From Candidatus Aminicenantota bacterium (GTDB taxonomy: Bacteria > Acidobacteriota > Aminicenantia > Aminicenantales > Saccharicenantaceae): a stretch of 64,000 nucleotides of DNA. Position 1 is the first letter of the stretch, and every line of letters begins with the position of its first letter. The translations under genes and the position numbers were made by a program. Positions 16,850-27,676 of this stretch are shown piece after piece. Under the pieces are notes generated by a model. The model was not told the origin of the DNA. It searched no databases and saw only the letters and a list, made by a program, of their open reading frames with translations. Location of the stretch: positions 1 to 64,000 of the forward strand of contig JAPKZD010000022.1 in the NCBI GenBank assembly GCA_026393975.1, written 5' to 3'.

Positions 16850-17823
16850 AAAAGAATCGAATAATCTCACTCTGTGCCCTTCTGTTTTTTTCAAGAATCA
16901 GCATGAGTCTGCTCCATGCTGAAGGATTTAGGTGCCAACCGAGCAAGGATGCATGCCCTGTTATAGCCGACATCCTCCCTAGACAGTGCGAAAACGATGG
17001 AACCATCAGTTTTCTATTCCCTCAAAATACGTTAATTCGCCGAATATTCATAACATTAAAGAATCCAATTGTTTGCCAATCTGTTGATGTTGCTTTCACT
17101 TGGGTGGGGGTGGGGAATTGGGGAAGAGTAGCCGGGATTCTTGTGGTGAAATCCGACGGAGGTCCTAATTGCTTTTTTCTTGGTAACGAATCGGGCATTC
17201 CGCCCGATATCCCCGTTGACAAATTCCAATTGAAAATCCCTCCAGGAGTCGAACTTAAAGAAGTTGTATTTTCCAGACTATTATCAGGCCCAGTTACGAC
17301 GATTTGTCCCATGCCAGATTTGGAAAAAGAGATCAATAGTGCCTATGATATCTGGAAATCTAATCCGATTGAAGAAAAGATCATCGATAATCTCCTCCGA
17401 GTTCTGGAAAAAGCAATCCCACGGTATGATTGCCGGCGAGAAATTGACAGTGAACCTGTCCCTGCTTGGTGGCTGGCGGATTATCGGAGCAATGACAACT
17501 GGATTGCGTTTATGACAACGGTTCTTGACGCGGGCTACGCGCCAGCCTTGAGGCTGTTCATGGAATTTTTCAGGACGTCCGATGGCTATATTGCTGAGGG
17601 GATGACATGGCAAATAGTGAAGATGATCAATAGCGATCCAATATTTATCCTCGAGAATTGGGGCGATCTTAAGAATTATAAGGAGAGCGTTTTCGGCATT
17701 AGGAAGTTTCTGGGACAAGATGACATCGACCGATTGACTACAATGTATCGTGATATATCTCACACCAAGCCGAGTTTTAGTTCGGCTTGTGCGGAGATTA
17801 TCGAAGGCTTGAACAGGAAATAA
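16846..17823 (+). CDS. Exported protein of unknown function, candidate immunity protein 1
   Basis: 325 aa with a signal peptide (about 1-25, ending LLHAEG), so it acts in the periplasm or beyond. The N-terminal half is beta-rich with several Cys (RCQPSKDACPV, QCENDG, NPIVCQS); the C-terminal half (about 155-325) is helical. I recognise no family. It directly follows the RHS cassette 1 tip, is AT-rich like the tip, and is exported, as an immunity protein against a wall-acting toxin should be. That role is inferred from position. A perfect 8-bp hairpin (17766-17789) lies near its 3' end. Confidence 0.55.
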   Translation: MKKNRIISLCALLFFSRISMSLLHAEGFRCQPSKDACPVIADILPRQCENDGTISFLFPQNTLIRRIFITLKNPIVCQSVDVAFTWVGVGNWGRVAGILVVKSDGGPNCFFLGNESGIPPDIPVDKFQLKIPPGVELKEVVFSRLLSGPVTTICPMPDLEKEINSAYDIWKSNPIEEKIIDNLLRVLEKAIPRYDCRREIDSEPVPAWWLADYRSNDNWIAFMTTVLDAGYAPALRLFMEFFRTSDGYIAEGMTWQIVKMINSDPIFILENWGDLKNYKESVFGIRKFLGQDDIDRLTTMYRDISHTKPSFSSACAEIIEGLNRK

Positions 17824-17853
17824 ACAGGCTATCGTTCCAATGATGATGTATAA

Positions 17854-17973
17854 GGATTTCGAAGTAAGATTCCCCAAGAGATCGCAGGCGGCAAGGCCGG
17901 TGCCAATGAAGCGGATTCTGTCACGGGACTGAGATCGTTCCTTATCGCATCTGACGGGACCGGTGAGGTTGTC
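17854..17973 (+). pseudogene. 5'-truncated RHS remnant upstream of cassette 2
   Basis: The reading frame of cassette 2 stays open upstream to a stop at 17851-17853 and encodes sequence alignable with cassette 1 (ADSVTGLRSF here, EDSVSGLRSF there), but without an ATG. It is what remains of a longer gene whose 5' part has been lost or displaced, like the orphan tips found behind rhs and CDI genes. Confidence 0.5.
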
Positions 17974-19194
17974 GTGGCCAAACGGCTGAGCCTTCCGTCC
18001 CGCGTGCCTTTCGGCGTGAGCGAGGGGAATTTCATGATAGGCGTTGCCAAGACGGCTTCCCAGGTGAAGACGATTTCGAGAAGCAGGCTGGTGGAGGAGC
18101 TTGGCTTGGGAGATCGACCCGACCGGTCGCGCGAAGAAGAGGATCGGGTCTCGGATCGAAAGTCGGAAACCGCCAATGAGGAACAGGTTCCCGGCATCGC
18201 TAAAGCAGGCCGTACCCCCTCCGGCTCAGGCAACAAGACGATGAAGCTCATGTCGGCCTCCCCGGTCGGCAACTACTATCTCTATTCCTTTGACGGCAAG
18301 CTCCTGCAGACATACAATGTCTACGGGGTTCTCCTCAAGGACTATATCTACATGGGCGATCGCCTCATCGCCGAATACGACCACATCGGGGCTCGCTTCC
18401 TCTACTACACTCCGGACCAGATCAATTCGACCCGCGTCGTGACAGATCAGGGCGGCAACGTGGTCTATTCCGCAACCTATAATCCTTACGGGGGAGTGCA
18501 AATCCCTGATCAGTATAATAACATCGATCCGCTGCCGAAGTTCTCGGGCAAGGAAAGGGACGCGGAATCGGAGCTCGATTACTTCGGGGCGAGGTATTAT
18601 GATAGGAGCCAGTACAGGTTCATCTCAGCTGATCCCAAAATGTATCTAGCTACCGCCCTTATGCCTCCCAAGAAGTGGCATTTCTATTCATATTGTTCGA
18701 ATAATCCCGTCGCATATATAGACCCCAATGGAGCCGCAGAGATCTATTTCCAATTAAATATCTATTATGTTTCTTCAGAGGCAATATGGGAAATATCCGG
18801 CCACCAAACACGGGGGGGAGCACTTAAATGGACCATGACTGTTGAAAGTGATATAGGAAAGGTAAATGGAGAGGGCCGTTTCTGTGCGACCATCTCCTTG
18901 CCCATAAATGTCTATATTCCTGAAGCTGGCGATAGCATCTATGGAACTCCAGATAATCCCAAAGATATTAATGATTCCCTTAATCACGAACTTTCCCATC
19001 TTGAAAATGTCCTTTCGTTTTTTGAAAACACAATTGAGGTCGCGGAGACGTTCGAAGCTAATAAAATAGACAATAAGATCGATGCTAAAATGACAAAGTT
19101 GCTTTTTACGTTTTTTGTAAAGCTTTTAGGTGCAAATTGTGGTTTTCTCAATGTTATTATCGATAATACTCCTGCGCCAAATTGGGACAAATAG
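17974..19194 (+). CDS. Orphan RHS-core cassette with HExxH C-terminal domain (candidate toxin 2)
   Basis: 406 aa if the GTG at 17974 is used (GAGG about 6 nt upstream); homology with cassette 1 begins before it. The RHS core occupies about 90-253, ending YIDPNG at 248-253. The tip (254-406) is unlike the first one. It carries NHELSHLEN, an HExxH zinc-protease motif at 338-342, followed by acidic helices (possible third ligand in the Glu-rich stretch after it). No signal peptide or promoter of its own was found. It may be silent until recombined onto cassette 1 through the shared core. The protease activity is inferred only from the motif. Confidence 0.55.
   Translation: MAKRLSLPSRVPFGVSEGNFMIGVAKTASQVKTISRSRLVEELGLGDRPDRSREEEDRVSDRKSETANEEQVPGIAKAGRTPSGSGNKTMKLMSASPVGNYYLYSFDGKLLQTYNVYGVLLKDYIYMGDRLIAEYDHIGARFLYYTPDQINSTRVVTDQGGNVVYSATYNPYGGVQIPDQYNNIDPLPKFSGKERDAESELDYFGARYYDRSQYRFISADPKMYLATALMPPKKWHFYSYCSNNPVAYIDPNGAAEIYFQLNIYYVSSEAIWEISGHQTRGGALKWTMTVESDIGKVNGEGRFCATISLPINVYIPEAGDSIYGTPDNPKDINDSLNHELSHLENVLSFFENTIEVAETFEANKIDNKIDAKMTKLLFTFFVKLLGANCGFLNVIIDNTPAPNWDK
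18262..18443 (+). repeat. Direct repeat A2 within RHS core
   Basis: Partner of 15754-15935 (offset 2508 nt, 7 differences in 182 nt). A second, weaker block follows in both copies over the FSGKERDAESELDYFGARYYD coding segment (from about 16029 and 18538). Confidence 0.9.
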
Positions 19195-19274
19195 GCCTTG
19201 TAGAAGGGCTTTTTGGCTTTAATCGTCTTATGCGTTCTAAGAGACGGGAGCGAGCACAAACAAGGAGATATTCA

Positions 19275-19631
19275 ATGTCTATGAGAGCCGTTTCAGATCC
19301 GGATAAGAAACCAAGAGTCTGTTGTCTGGTCTGCGTATTAATGCTTATGTTGGCAGTGGGGACGTTTGTATTCAGGACGATTCAATATGGTAAAAAATTG
19401 AAGTTCTATGACGAGATCCAGATTGGCGCCGATTTGCGTGACGTAATTCCTGTCATTGGTCCGCCATCACAATATCTAACTAGAGAGGAATTTCTAGGGA
19501 GAAAATGTGATATGTTCATATATCATAGTCCCTTGCCCATACAAGATGACTTCTCTCTCCTTTTTGATTTAGTGACTCATAAACTAGTTGATAAACATAG
19601 GGGCGTGATCATTAGTTCTTTAGAACACTAA
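19275..19631 (+). CDS. Membrane-anchored small protein, candidate immunity protein 2
   Basis: 118 aa from the ATG at 19275, which has AAGGAG 7 nt upstream; the frame is open earlier but without a matching site. One membrane segment (about 16-36, CCLVCVLMLMLAVGTFVF) is followed by a soluble domain of about 80 aa. The passage IQIGADLRDVIPVIGPPSQYL resembles the helix-strand pattern (xxxGxxxxxVxxxxGxPS) of SmpA/BamE-like folds. It lies 80 nt behind the HExxH tip, so an envelope-located immunity role is plausible from position. It could also be an unrelated small lipoprotein-like gene. Confidence 0.5.
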   Translation: MSMRAVSDPDKKPRVCCLVCVLMLMLAVGTFVFRTIQYGKKLKFYDEIQIGADLRDVIPVIGPPSQYLTREEFLGRKCDMFIYHSPLPIQDDFSLLFDLVTHKLVDKHRGVIISSLEH

Positions 19632-19923
19632 GGATTCTGCGAATAGATTGCCGTTTTTACACAGAAGGGGAATGCTCGGGCTGGGGCCCGGGTTGAGGGC
19701 ACTGAGTGCGGTGCTGAGATACAGTCATGAAGATGGAGCTCGAGAGGGCCGTGCCAACGGATGTTCGCAACTTCGGGGCCATCATCTAGCTCTCCTCAGT
19801 TCGCTGCCTGAGCCACCAGGAAGCCACGGTGGCGTTACAAGTATCCAAAGGCGTGATTTTCGACGGGCATTCTGGCGCATAGCCTTGCTGTCGAAGTGCC
19901 TTAGGGGCATCCGCGGCTCGGGC
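19632..19923. other. Gap without a supportable gene
   Basis: Short frames are interrupted by stops on both strands, and codon use does not resemble the neighbours. A 102-codon plus frame (19648-19956) reads as low-complexity and runs into the next promoter. The stretch looks like decayed sequence at the edge of the RHS island, but I cannot name a source. Confidence 0.4.
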
Positions 19924-19953
19924 TTGACGAAAAGCGAAAAAATCGCATATAAA
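19924..19953 (+). promoter_or_regulatory. Sigma-70-like promoter, probably leaderless
   Basis: TTGACG (19924-19929), 18 nt, TATAAA (19948-19953); the -10 box ends 9 nt before the ATG at 19963 and no proper SD fits between them. Confidence 0.55.
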
Positions 19954-19962
19954 TAAAGGGCT

Positions 19963-21345
19963 ATGAGAACTGTCCGCGTTGCCGCGTTGGTCGCCGTCGC
20001 CCATTTCTGTCTAGTTCCCCTCGCCCGGCCCCAGGACGCCCATTACTGGACGATCCAGTACGGCACCCGGGCCACCCTCCTCGGCGGGGCGGTCATCGGC
20101 AGTGTCCTCGACCTCAGCGGGACCTATTACAACCCGGGGGGCATGAGCCTGATCAAGAATCCGGAAACCCTGATGGCGGCCAAGGTCATCCAGTCTCCTC
20201 ACTTGTCCCTGGTCGGGACTGACAGCAGGAGCGTTCCCTTCAATTCCGCCGACCTGGGCCCGGCCCCATCGCTCATCGCCGGCACGTTCAAGTTCCGGGG
20301 ACTCGGCAAGCACTGGTTCGGCTACTCCTACCTCTCCCGCCAGGACGTCAACCTCGGCGTTTCGGTTTCCTCGACGGGCACCAGGGACATCCTCCCGGAC
20401 GCCCCGGGCTGGGAGAAGTACGTCACCCAGTTCCGGCTGGAGGAAAAGATGTCCGAGCCGTGGTTCGGACTGACCTGGTCCTACAAGGTTAGGAAGAACA
20501 TCGGCATCGGCGTCACCCAATACATCGCCGTACGGACGCACCGGGCGAGCATTCAGACTCTCGTCGAGGCGTTGAGCTCCGAGAACCGGGTCGCCATGGC
20601 CCTGGGCGCCCGGCAGTTCTATTACCAGAACTGCCGGATCCTGTGGAAATTCGGCCTGGCCGCCGACTTCAAAGAGGCGACGCTGGGACTGACGCTGACC
20701 ACGCCCGGCCTGACGATCTTCGGCACCGGCTCGACCGGCGTCAATTCCACCGTGGCCGCCCTGGACATGGACGGCGACGGCGTCGGCGACGATTTCCTGG
20801 CCGCCGATTACCGCGACCGCCAGCCCGTGGCCTTCCGGACGCCCTTCTCTCTTGCGGCCGGGATGACGTTCAAGCTCCAGAAGTTCCGCGTCTACTGGAG
20901 CGCGGAATGGTTCGCCCGGGTCCGTCCCTATACCGTCATCGACGCGGCGGGGTTCGTCGCCCAGACGACAGGGGAGATGCTGTCGACCGACGTCACCCAG
21001 GAACTCGCCTCCGTGCTGAACATGGGGATAGGCCTCGATTGGGTCTATTCGCCCCGGTTCAAGGGCTACGCGAGCTTCAACACGGACTACTCGGCGAAGA
21101 AACCCGGGACCGCGACCAACCTCTCCCTGACGGACTGGGACATCTACCATATCGTCACCGGGGCCGAGATCGCCATCAAGAATTCGGCGTTGACCGTGGG
21201 GCTCGGCTATTCGTTCGGCAACCGCGAGATCGGCAGCCGGCCGGACATCCTCGAGCGCGAGACGCTCGTCGGGTTCTGGGACCCGTTCGAAGGGCTGAAG
21301 TTCCGCTATTCTAGCTATAAACTGATCGTCGGGATCGCCCTCTAA
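19963..21345 (+). CDS. FadL/OmpP1-like outer-membrane protein
   Basis: 460 aa with a signal peptide (1-23, ending ARPQD). The N-terminus after cleavage (IQYGTRATLLGGAVIGSVLDLSGTYYNPGGMSL) carries the small-residue pattern and NPGG motif of the FadL/PorV-type plug. Amphipathic strands then continue to the end. Such barrels transport hydrophobic compounds or serve as outer-membrane assembly partners; the substrate here is unknown. It sits alone between the RHS island and an aminotransferase. A second FadL-like gene is at 52418-53671. Confidence 0.7.
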   Translation: MRTVRVAALVAVAHFCLVPLARPQDAHYWTIQYGTRATLLGGAVIGSVLDLSGTYYNPGGMSLIKNPETLMAAKVIQSPHLSLVGTDSRSVPFNSADLGPAPSLIAGTFKFRGLGKHWFGYSYLSRQDVNLGVSVSSTGTRDILPDAPGWEKYVTQFRLEEKMSEPWFGLTWSYKVRKNIGIGVTQYIAVRTHRASIQTLVEALSSENRVAMALGARQFYYQNCRILWKFGLAADFKEATLGLTLTTPGLTIFGTGSTGVNSTVAALDMDGDGVGDDFLAADYRDRQPVAFRTPFSLAAGMTFKLQKFRVYWSAEWFARVRPYTVIDAAGFVAQTTGEMLSTDVTQELASVLNMGIGLDWVYSPRFKGYASFNTDYSAKKPGTATNLSLTDWDIYHIVTGAEIAIKNSALTVGLGYSFGNREIGSRPDILERETLVGFWDPFEGLKFRYSSYKLIVGIAL

Positions 21346-21352
21346 GGAGCCG

Positions 21353-21382
21353 TTGCGCTCCGTCCCGGATATCTCCTATAAT
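21353..21382 (+). promoter_or_regulatory. Promoter of the aminotransferase operon
   Basis: TTGCGC (21353-21358), 18 nt, perfect TATAAT (21377-21382); predicted start near 21390, about 35 nt before the ATG at 21425. Confidence 0.6.
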
Positions 21383-21424
21383 GAGGCTTAGCAATCGCAG
21401 CCTATCACGATGGAGGACTCAACC

Positions 21425-22621
21425 ATGAAGATTTCCCAGCGCGGACACGACATCCAGGCGTCCCCGATCCGGAAGTTGAAGCCCTATGCCGACCAGGCCA
21501 AGGCCCGGGGCATCAAGGTCATCCACCTTAACATCGGTGACCCCGACATCCCCGCCCCTGGTCCCGTCATGGACACCTTCCATAACTGGAGCCAGCCCGT
21601 GCTGGGCTACGGACCGGCCCAGGGATTCCTCGAACTCCGGGAGGCGGTCACCCGCTATTTCGCGAATTATAACATTCCCCTCGGGGCGGACGACGTGCTC
21701 ATCACCACGGGCGGCTCCGAAGCCATCCACTTTACCTTTTCCGTACTGGCCGACGTCGGCGACGAGATCATCATCCCCGAGCCCTATTATACGAACTATA
21801 ACGGCTACGCTTCTTTCGCCGGCGTCCGCATCGTCCCCCTGCCGCTCAGCGTCGAAGACGGTTTCCGCTTGCCTCCTGTTGAAGCCATCGAGGCGAAAAT
21901 CACGCCCCGGACCAAGGCCATCCTCCTCTGCTCTCCGAACAATCCCACGGGGACCGTCTACACGCCGGAGGAACTGGACCGGGTCGTCCGCCTGGTCAAG
22001 AAGCATGACCTTTTCCTCGTCGGCGACGAGGTTTACAAGGAGTTCGTCTACGACGGCCTGAAGCACAAGAGTATCCTCGAATACGAGGACATCGAGGAGA
22101 GGGTGGTCGTCGTCGACAGCATCTCCAAGCGCTACAGCTGCTGCGGCGCCCGGATCGGCATGATCATCACCCGTAACAAGGACGTCTATGCGGCCGCCCT
22201 CAAGTTCGCCCAGGCCCGGCTCTGTCCGCCGTCGGTCGAGCAGATGGCCGCCCTCGCCGCCTACAACATGCCCATGGACTATTTCCAAGGCGTCCGCGAC
22301 GAATACACCAAGCGCCGGAATATTCTCTACGACGGCCTCAAGGATATCCCCGGCGTCGTCATCCGCAAGCCCCAGGGCGCCTTCTACGTCATCATCCGCC
22401 TCCCGGTCAAGGACGTCGAGCACTTCGCCGTCTGGCTGCTGTCGGAGTTCTCGCTCGACGGCAAGACGGTCATGATCGCTCCGGCCCCGGGCTTCTACTC
22501 GACGCCGAGCCAGGGAACGGACGAGGCCCGGATCGCCTACGTCGTCAACGAGCACGAGTTGCGCGATGCCGTCCGGATCTTCAAGGCGGGCCTCGAAAAG
22601 TACCGGGCGGTCCACGGCTGA
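21425..22621 (+). CDS. Class I/II pyridoxal-phosphate aminotransferase
   Basis: 398 aa. A fold-type I aminotransferase, most like aspartate/aromatic AspB enzymes: NIGDPDIPAP near the N-terminus, the LCSPNNPTGTVY substrate loop (about 160-175), the PLP-facing GDEVYKEFVYDG, and the Schiff-base lysine in DSISKRYSCCGARIG. I start at 21425 because GGAGG lies 8 nt upstream; the ATG at 21410 overlaps that site. The substrate cannot be fixed from sequence. The rhodanese gene starts 7 nt downstream. Confidence 0.85.
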   Translation: MKISQRGHDIQASPIRKLKPYADQAKARGIKVIHLNIGDPDIPAPGPVMDTFHNWSQPVLGYGPAQGFLELREAVTRYFANYNIPLGADDVLITTGGSEAIHFTFSVLADVGDEIIIPEPYYTNYNGYASFAGVRIVPLPLSVEDGFRLPPVEAIEAKITPRTKAILLCSPNNPTGTVYTPEELDRVVRLVKKHDLFLVGDEVYKEFVYDGLKHKSILEYEDIEERVVVVDSISKRYSCCGARIGMIITRNKDVYAAALKFAQARLCPPSVEQMAALAAYNMPMDYFQGVRDEYTKRRNILYDGLKDIPGVVIRKPQGAFYVIIRLPVKDVEHFAVWLLSEFSLDGKTVMIAPAPGFYSTPSQGTDEARIAYVVNEHELRDAVRIFKAGLEKYRAVHG

Positions 22622-22628
22622 TGACGCC

Positions 22629-23120
22629 TTGAGCGAAACACCGAAAATCATCCGGCAGGCCCTGGTCATCGGGGTCCTCAGCGTCCTCCTGGGCGCAACG
22701 GTCAATTTCCCCCTTGTCAAGCGGTTCGCCCGGGGCGAGTTCCGGGAGACGTTCTTTTCTCAGGCCGATAATCCCGGCGTCCGCTTGATCACGCTTCAGG
22801 AAGCGGAGGACCTCTGGGCGGCGGCGGAGACTGTATTTTTAGATGCCCGGGGGGCAGGCCCATACGGCGAAGGACACGTGCTGCGGGCCCGGAATTTTCC
22901 GGCCGCCGCGTCCGGGCAGGAGCTGCCCGCCGAGGTCCTGAAGCTGCCGCGGGAGCGGACGCTCGTCGTCTACTGCGAGGGCGGGGACTGCCAATCGAGC
23001 CTCCTCCTCGCGAAGCGGCTCCACGACGAAGGCTTCAAGGACATCCGCGTCATGACCGGCGGCTGGGAGGAATGGAAAAAGGCCGGTCTGCCGGAGGAGA
23101 AGGGCGATGATAAAGAATAA
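22629..23120 (+). CDS. Membrane-anchored rhodanese-like protein
   Basis: 163 aa from a TTG at 22629; no ATG exists in frame here and the frame upstream shadows the aminotransferase. An N-terminal membrane segment (about 12-30) precedes a rhodanese domain with VFLDARGAGPYGEGHV, and the active-loop Cys in VVYCEGGDCQSS. This fold handles sulfur or selenium transfer; here it faces the periplasm if the anchor is read correctly. The stop overlaps the following MauE/DoxX gene by 14 nt, so the pair is coupled. Confidence 0.75.
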   Translation: MSETPKIIRQALVIGVLSVLLGATVNFPLVKRFARGEFRETFFSQADNPGVRLITLQEAEDLWAAAETVFLDARGAGPYGEGHVLRARNFPAAASGQELPAEVLKLPRERTLVVYCEGGDCQSSLLLAKRLHDEGFKDIRVMTGGWEEWKKAGLPEEKGDDKE

Positions 23121-23523
23121 AACCCTTCTCGTCCTCTTCCGGCTCGTCCTTGGGGGACTTTTCGTCTACGCCGGAGTCGTCAAAGTCCTGGACCCGCTCG
23201 ACTTCGCCCAGAACATCCGCAACTACCGCCTCGTCGGCCAGTCGCTCTCCTTTATCGCGGCCGTCGTCCTGCCCTGGCTCGAGATCCTGGCCGGAGTCGC
23301 CATGGCCGCCGGTATCTGGAAACGCGCCTCTGCCCTGATCATCTCCGGCCTCCTCGTCTTCTTCATCCTGTTGACCCTGGTCACGATTGCCCGCGGCCTC
23401 GACGTCGACTGCGGCTGTTTCGGGGCCATCAGCCGGAAATCCGGCCTCGGCGTCATCCTCGAGGACCTCGGGATGCTCTTCATGGGCCTGTGCCTCCTCT
23501 TTGCCCCGGCCAAGCAGACCTGA
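23107..23523 (+). CDS. MauE/DoxX-family membrane protein
   Basis: 138 aa with four hydrophobic segments (about 8-28, 45-68, 75-98, 110-132). FVYAGVVKVLDP at the N-terminus and the DVDCGCFG motif (about 99-106) mark the MauE/DoxX group, thought to feed electrons to periplasmic disulfide chemistry. The coupled upstream rhodanese fits a joint thiol or sulfur redox function. Start ATG 23107 has GGAG about 8 nt upstream. Confidence 0.8.
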   Translation: MIKNKTLLVLFRLVLGGLFVYAGVVKVLDPLDFAQNIRNYRLVGQSLSFIAAVVLPWLEILAGVAMAAGIWKRASALIISGLLVFFILLTLVTIARGLDVDCGCFGAISRKSGLGVILEDLGMLFMGLCLLFAPAKQT

Positions 23524-23712
23524 GTTATTGAATTCCCTCCAAGAATGAAGGGTGTCACGCACCGCTTCGAGAGAAGCAGCACATGTCCCCCAATCAAGGG
23601 TCCTCCGGTCAAAGGAGAGAGCGGGCTTGCAAGCCAAGGGCCGGCCTAGACGCCACCCGGATGGTTACCGTCGCCGTCATTAGCGGGTGGCGCCGCGGTG
23701 GCCCGATGTCCG
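23524..23712. other. Intergenic stretch with small inverted repeats
   Basis: No gene is supportable. It holds a 5-bp hairpin with a GAGA tetraloop (23564-23577), a 12-bp perfect palindrome (23624-23635) and an 8-bp stem GCCACCCG/CGGGTGGC spanning about 23650-23695. All lie upstream of the ppdK promoter, so they would belong to the 3' end of the MauE transcript or act as DNA sites. Confidence 0.35.
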
Positions 23713-23741
23713 TTGATATTTGAGCAGATTCCGTGTATATT
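23713..23741 (+). promoter_or_regulatory. ppdK promoter
   Basis: TTGATA (23713-23718), 17 nt, TATATT (23736-23741); leader about 27 nt, with AGGAG 7 nt before the ATG at 23775. Confidence 0.65.
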
Positions 23742-23774
23742 TCACTGAATATATTAACGTTCAGGAGATGACCA

Positions 23775-26570
<2,796 letters not shown>

Positions 26571-26661
26571 CGGGCTTTTTCCCGACAGCGGCCGGGGCGC
26601 GCGGGGCGCCGCGGTCCGCGGCCTTTTATCTTGCCGCGATTTTTGATATGGTGAGGGCGGC

Positions 26662-27654
26662 ATGGGCGATCTGCTCAATCTCTTCCGGGTGCTCGTCGGG
26701 AAACGGTTCCCTTTCCAGCTCATCTACAGCAACGAATACTGGATGGTCGAGACCGGCAAGCACGTCTTCCCCCTCCAGAAATACCGCCTCGTCTACGAGA
26801 ACCTCCTGGCCATGGGGGCCAAGAAGGAGAATTTCCTCAGGCCGAGGCCGGCGCCCGACGAGGACGTCCTGCTCGTCCATACGGCCCGCTATCTCAAGCG
26901 GGTCAAGACCGGCACCCTGAGCCACGCCGAGCTCCGGACCCTCGAGATCCGCTATTCCCCCGAGCTCGTCCGCTTCGCCCTGCTGTCGGTCGGCGGGACC
27001 GTTCTCGCCGCCCGCAAGGCCCTCGAATGCGGATTGGCCGTCCACCTCGGCGGCGGTTTCCACCACGCCTTCCCCGACCACGGCGAGGGCTTCTGCCTTT
27101 TCAACGACGTCGCCGTGGCCGCCCGGAAGATGATCGAGGAGAAGCTCGTCCGGAAAGTCATGGTCGTCGACTGCGACCTCCACCAGGGCAATGGGACCGC
27201 CGCCGCGCTCGCCGGACGGAAGGACATCTTCACCCTGTCCATCCACCAGATGGACATCTACCCCACGGAAAAACCCGTGAGCACGGTCGACGTCGGCCTC
27301 TGGGCCGGCGACGGGGACGCCAAATACCTGGCCGAACTCGGAGCGCATATCCCCAGCATTTACAATGAGTTCCGGCCGGACCTCGTCTTCTACCTGGCCG
27401 GCGCCGACCCCTATGAAAAAGACCAGTTGGGGGGCCTGTCGCTGACCAAGGCGGGCCTGAAGGAAAGGGACAAGGTCGTCATCGAGAACGCCCGGCGCCT
27501 CAAAATCCCGGTCGCCGTCGTCCTGGCTGGGGGATATGCCACCGAGATCAAGGACACCGTGGACATCCACTTGAACACGGTCCGCATCGCCCAGCGCGTC
27601 CAGCGAGTTTTCCCGGAAGCGCCGGTGCCCCTCGCCGCGAGACGCCCCGTCTAG
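26662..27654 (+). CDS. Histone deacetylase-family (arginase fold) hydrolase
   Basis: 330 aa. Zinc deacetylase of the HDAC/AcuC/acetylpolyamine amidohydrolase superfamily. GGGFHHAFPDHGEGFCLFND (about 129-148) supplies the catalytic His pair. DCDLHQGNG holds two metal ligands (Asp and His), and AGADPYEKD gives the third Asp. The substrate may be acetyl-lysine in proteins, acetylpolyamine or another amide. It follows ppdK on the same strand after a terminator. A -10-like TATGGT (26647-26652) ends 9 nt before the ATG and no SD is clear. Confidence 0.85.
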   Translation: MGDLLNLFRVLVGKRFPFQLIYSNEYWMVETGKHVFPLQKYRLVYENLLAMGAKKENFLRPRPAPDEDVLLVHTARYLKRVKTGTLSHAELRTLEIRYSPELVRFALLSVGGTVLAARKALECGLAVHLGGGFHHAFPDHGEGFCLFNDVAVAARKMIEEKLVRKVMVVDCDLHQGNGTAAALAGRKDIFTLSIHQMDIYPTEKPVSTVDVGLWAGDGDAKYLAELGAHIPSIYNEFRPDLVFYLAGADPYEKDQLGGLSLTKAGLKERDKVVIENARRLKIPVAVVLAGGYATEIKDTVDIHLNTVRIAQRVQRVFPEAPVPLAARRPV

Positions 27655-27676
27655 GGCCTGGGAACCGCGCCCCCCG

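Noticed and set aside
19648-19956. 102-codon plus-strand frame
   Set aside because: No motif, unusual composition, runs over the promoter of the FadL-like gene; more likely decayed sequence.
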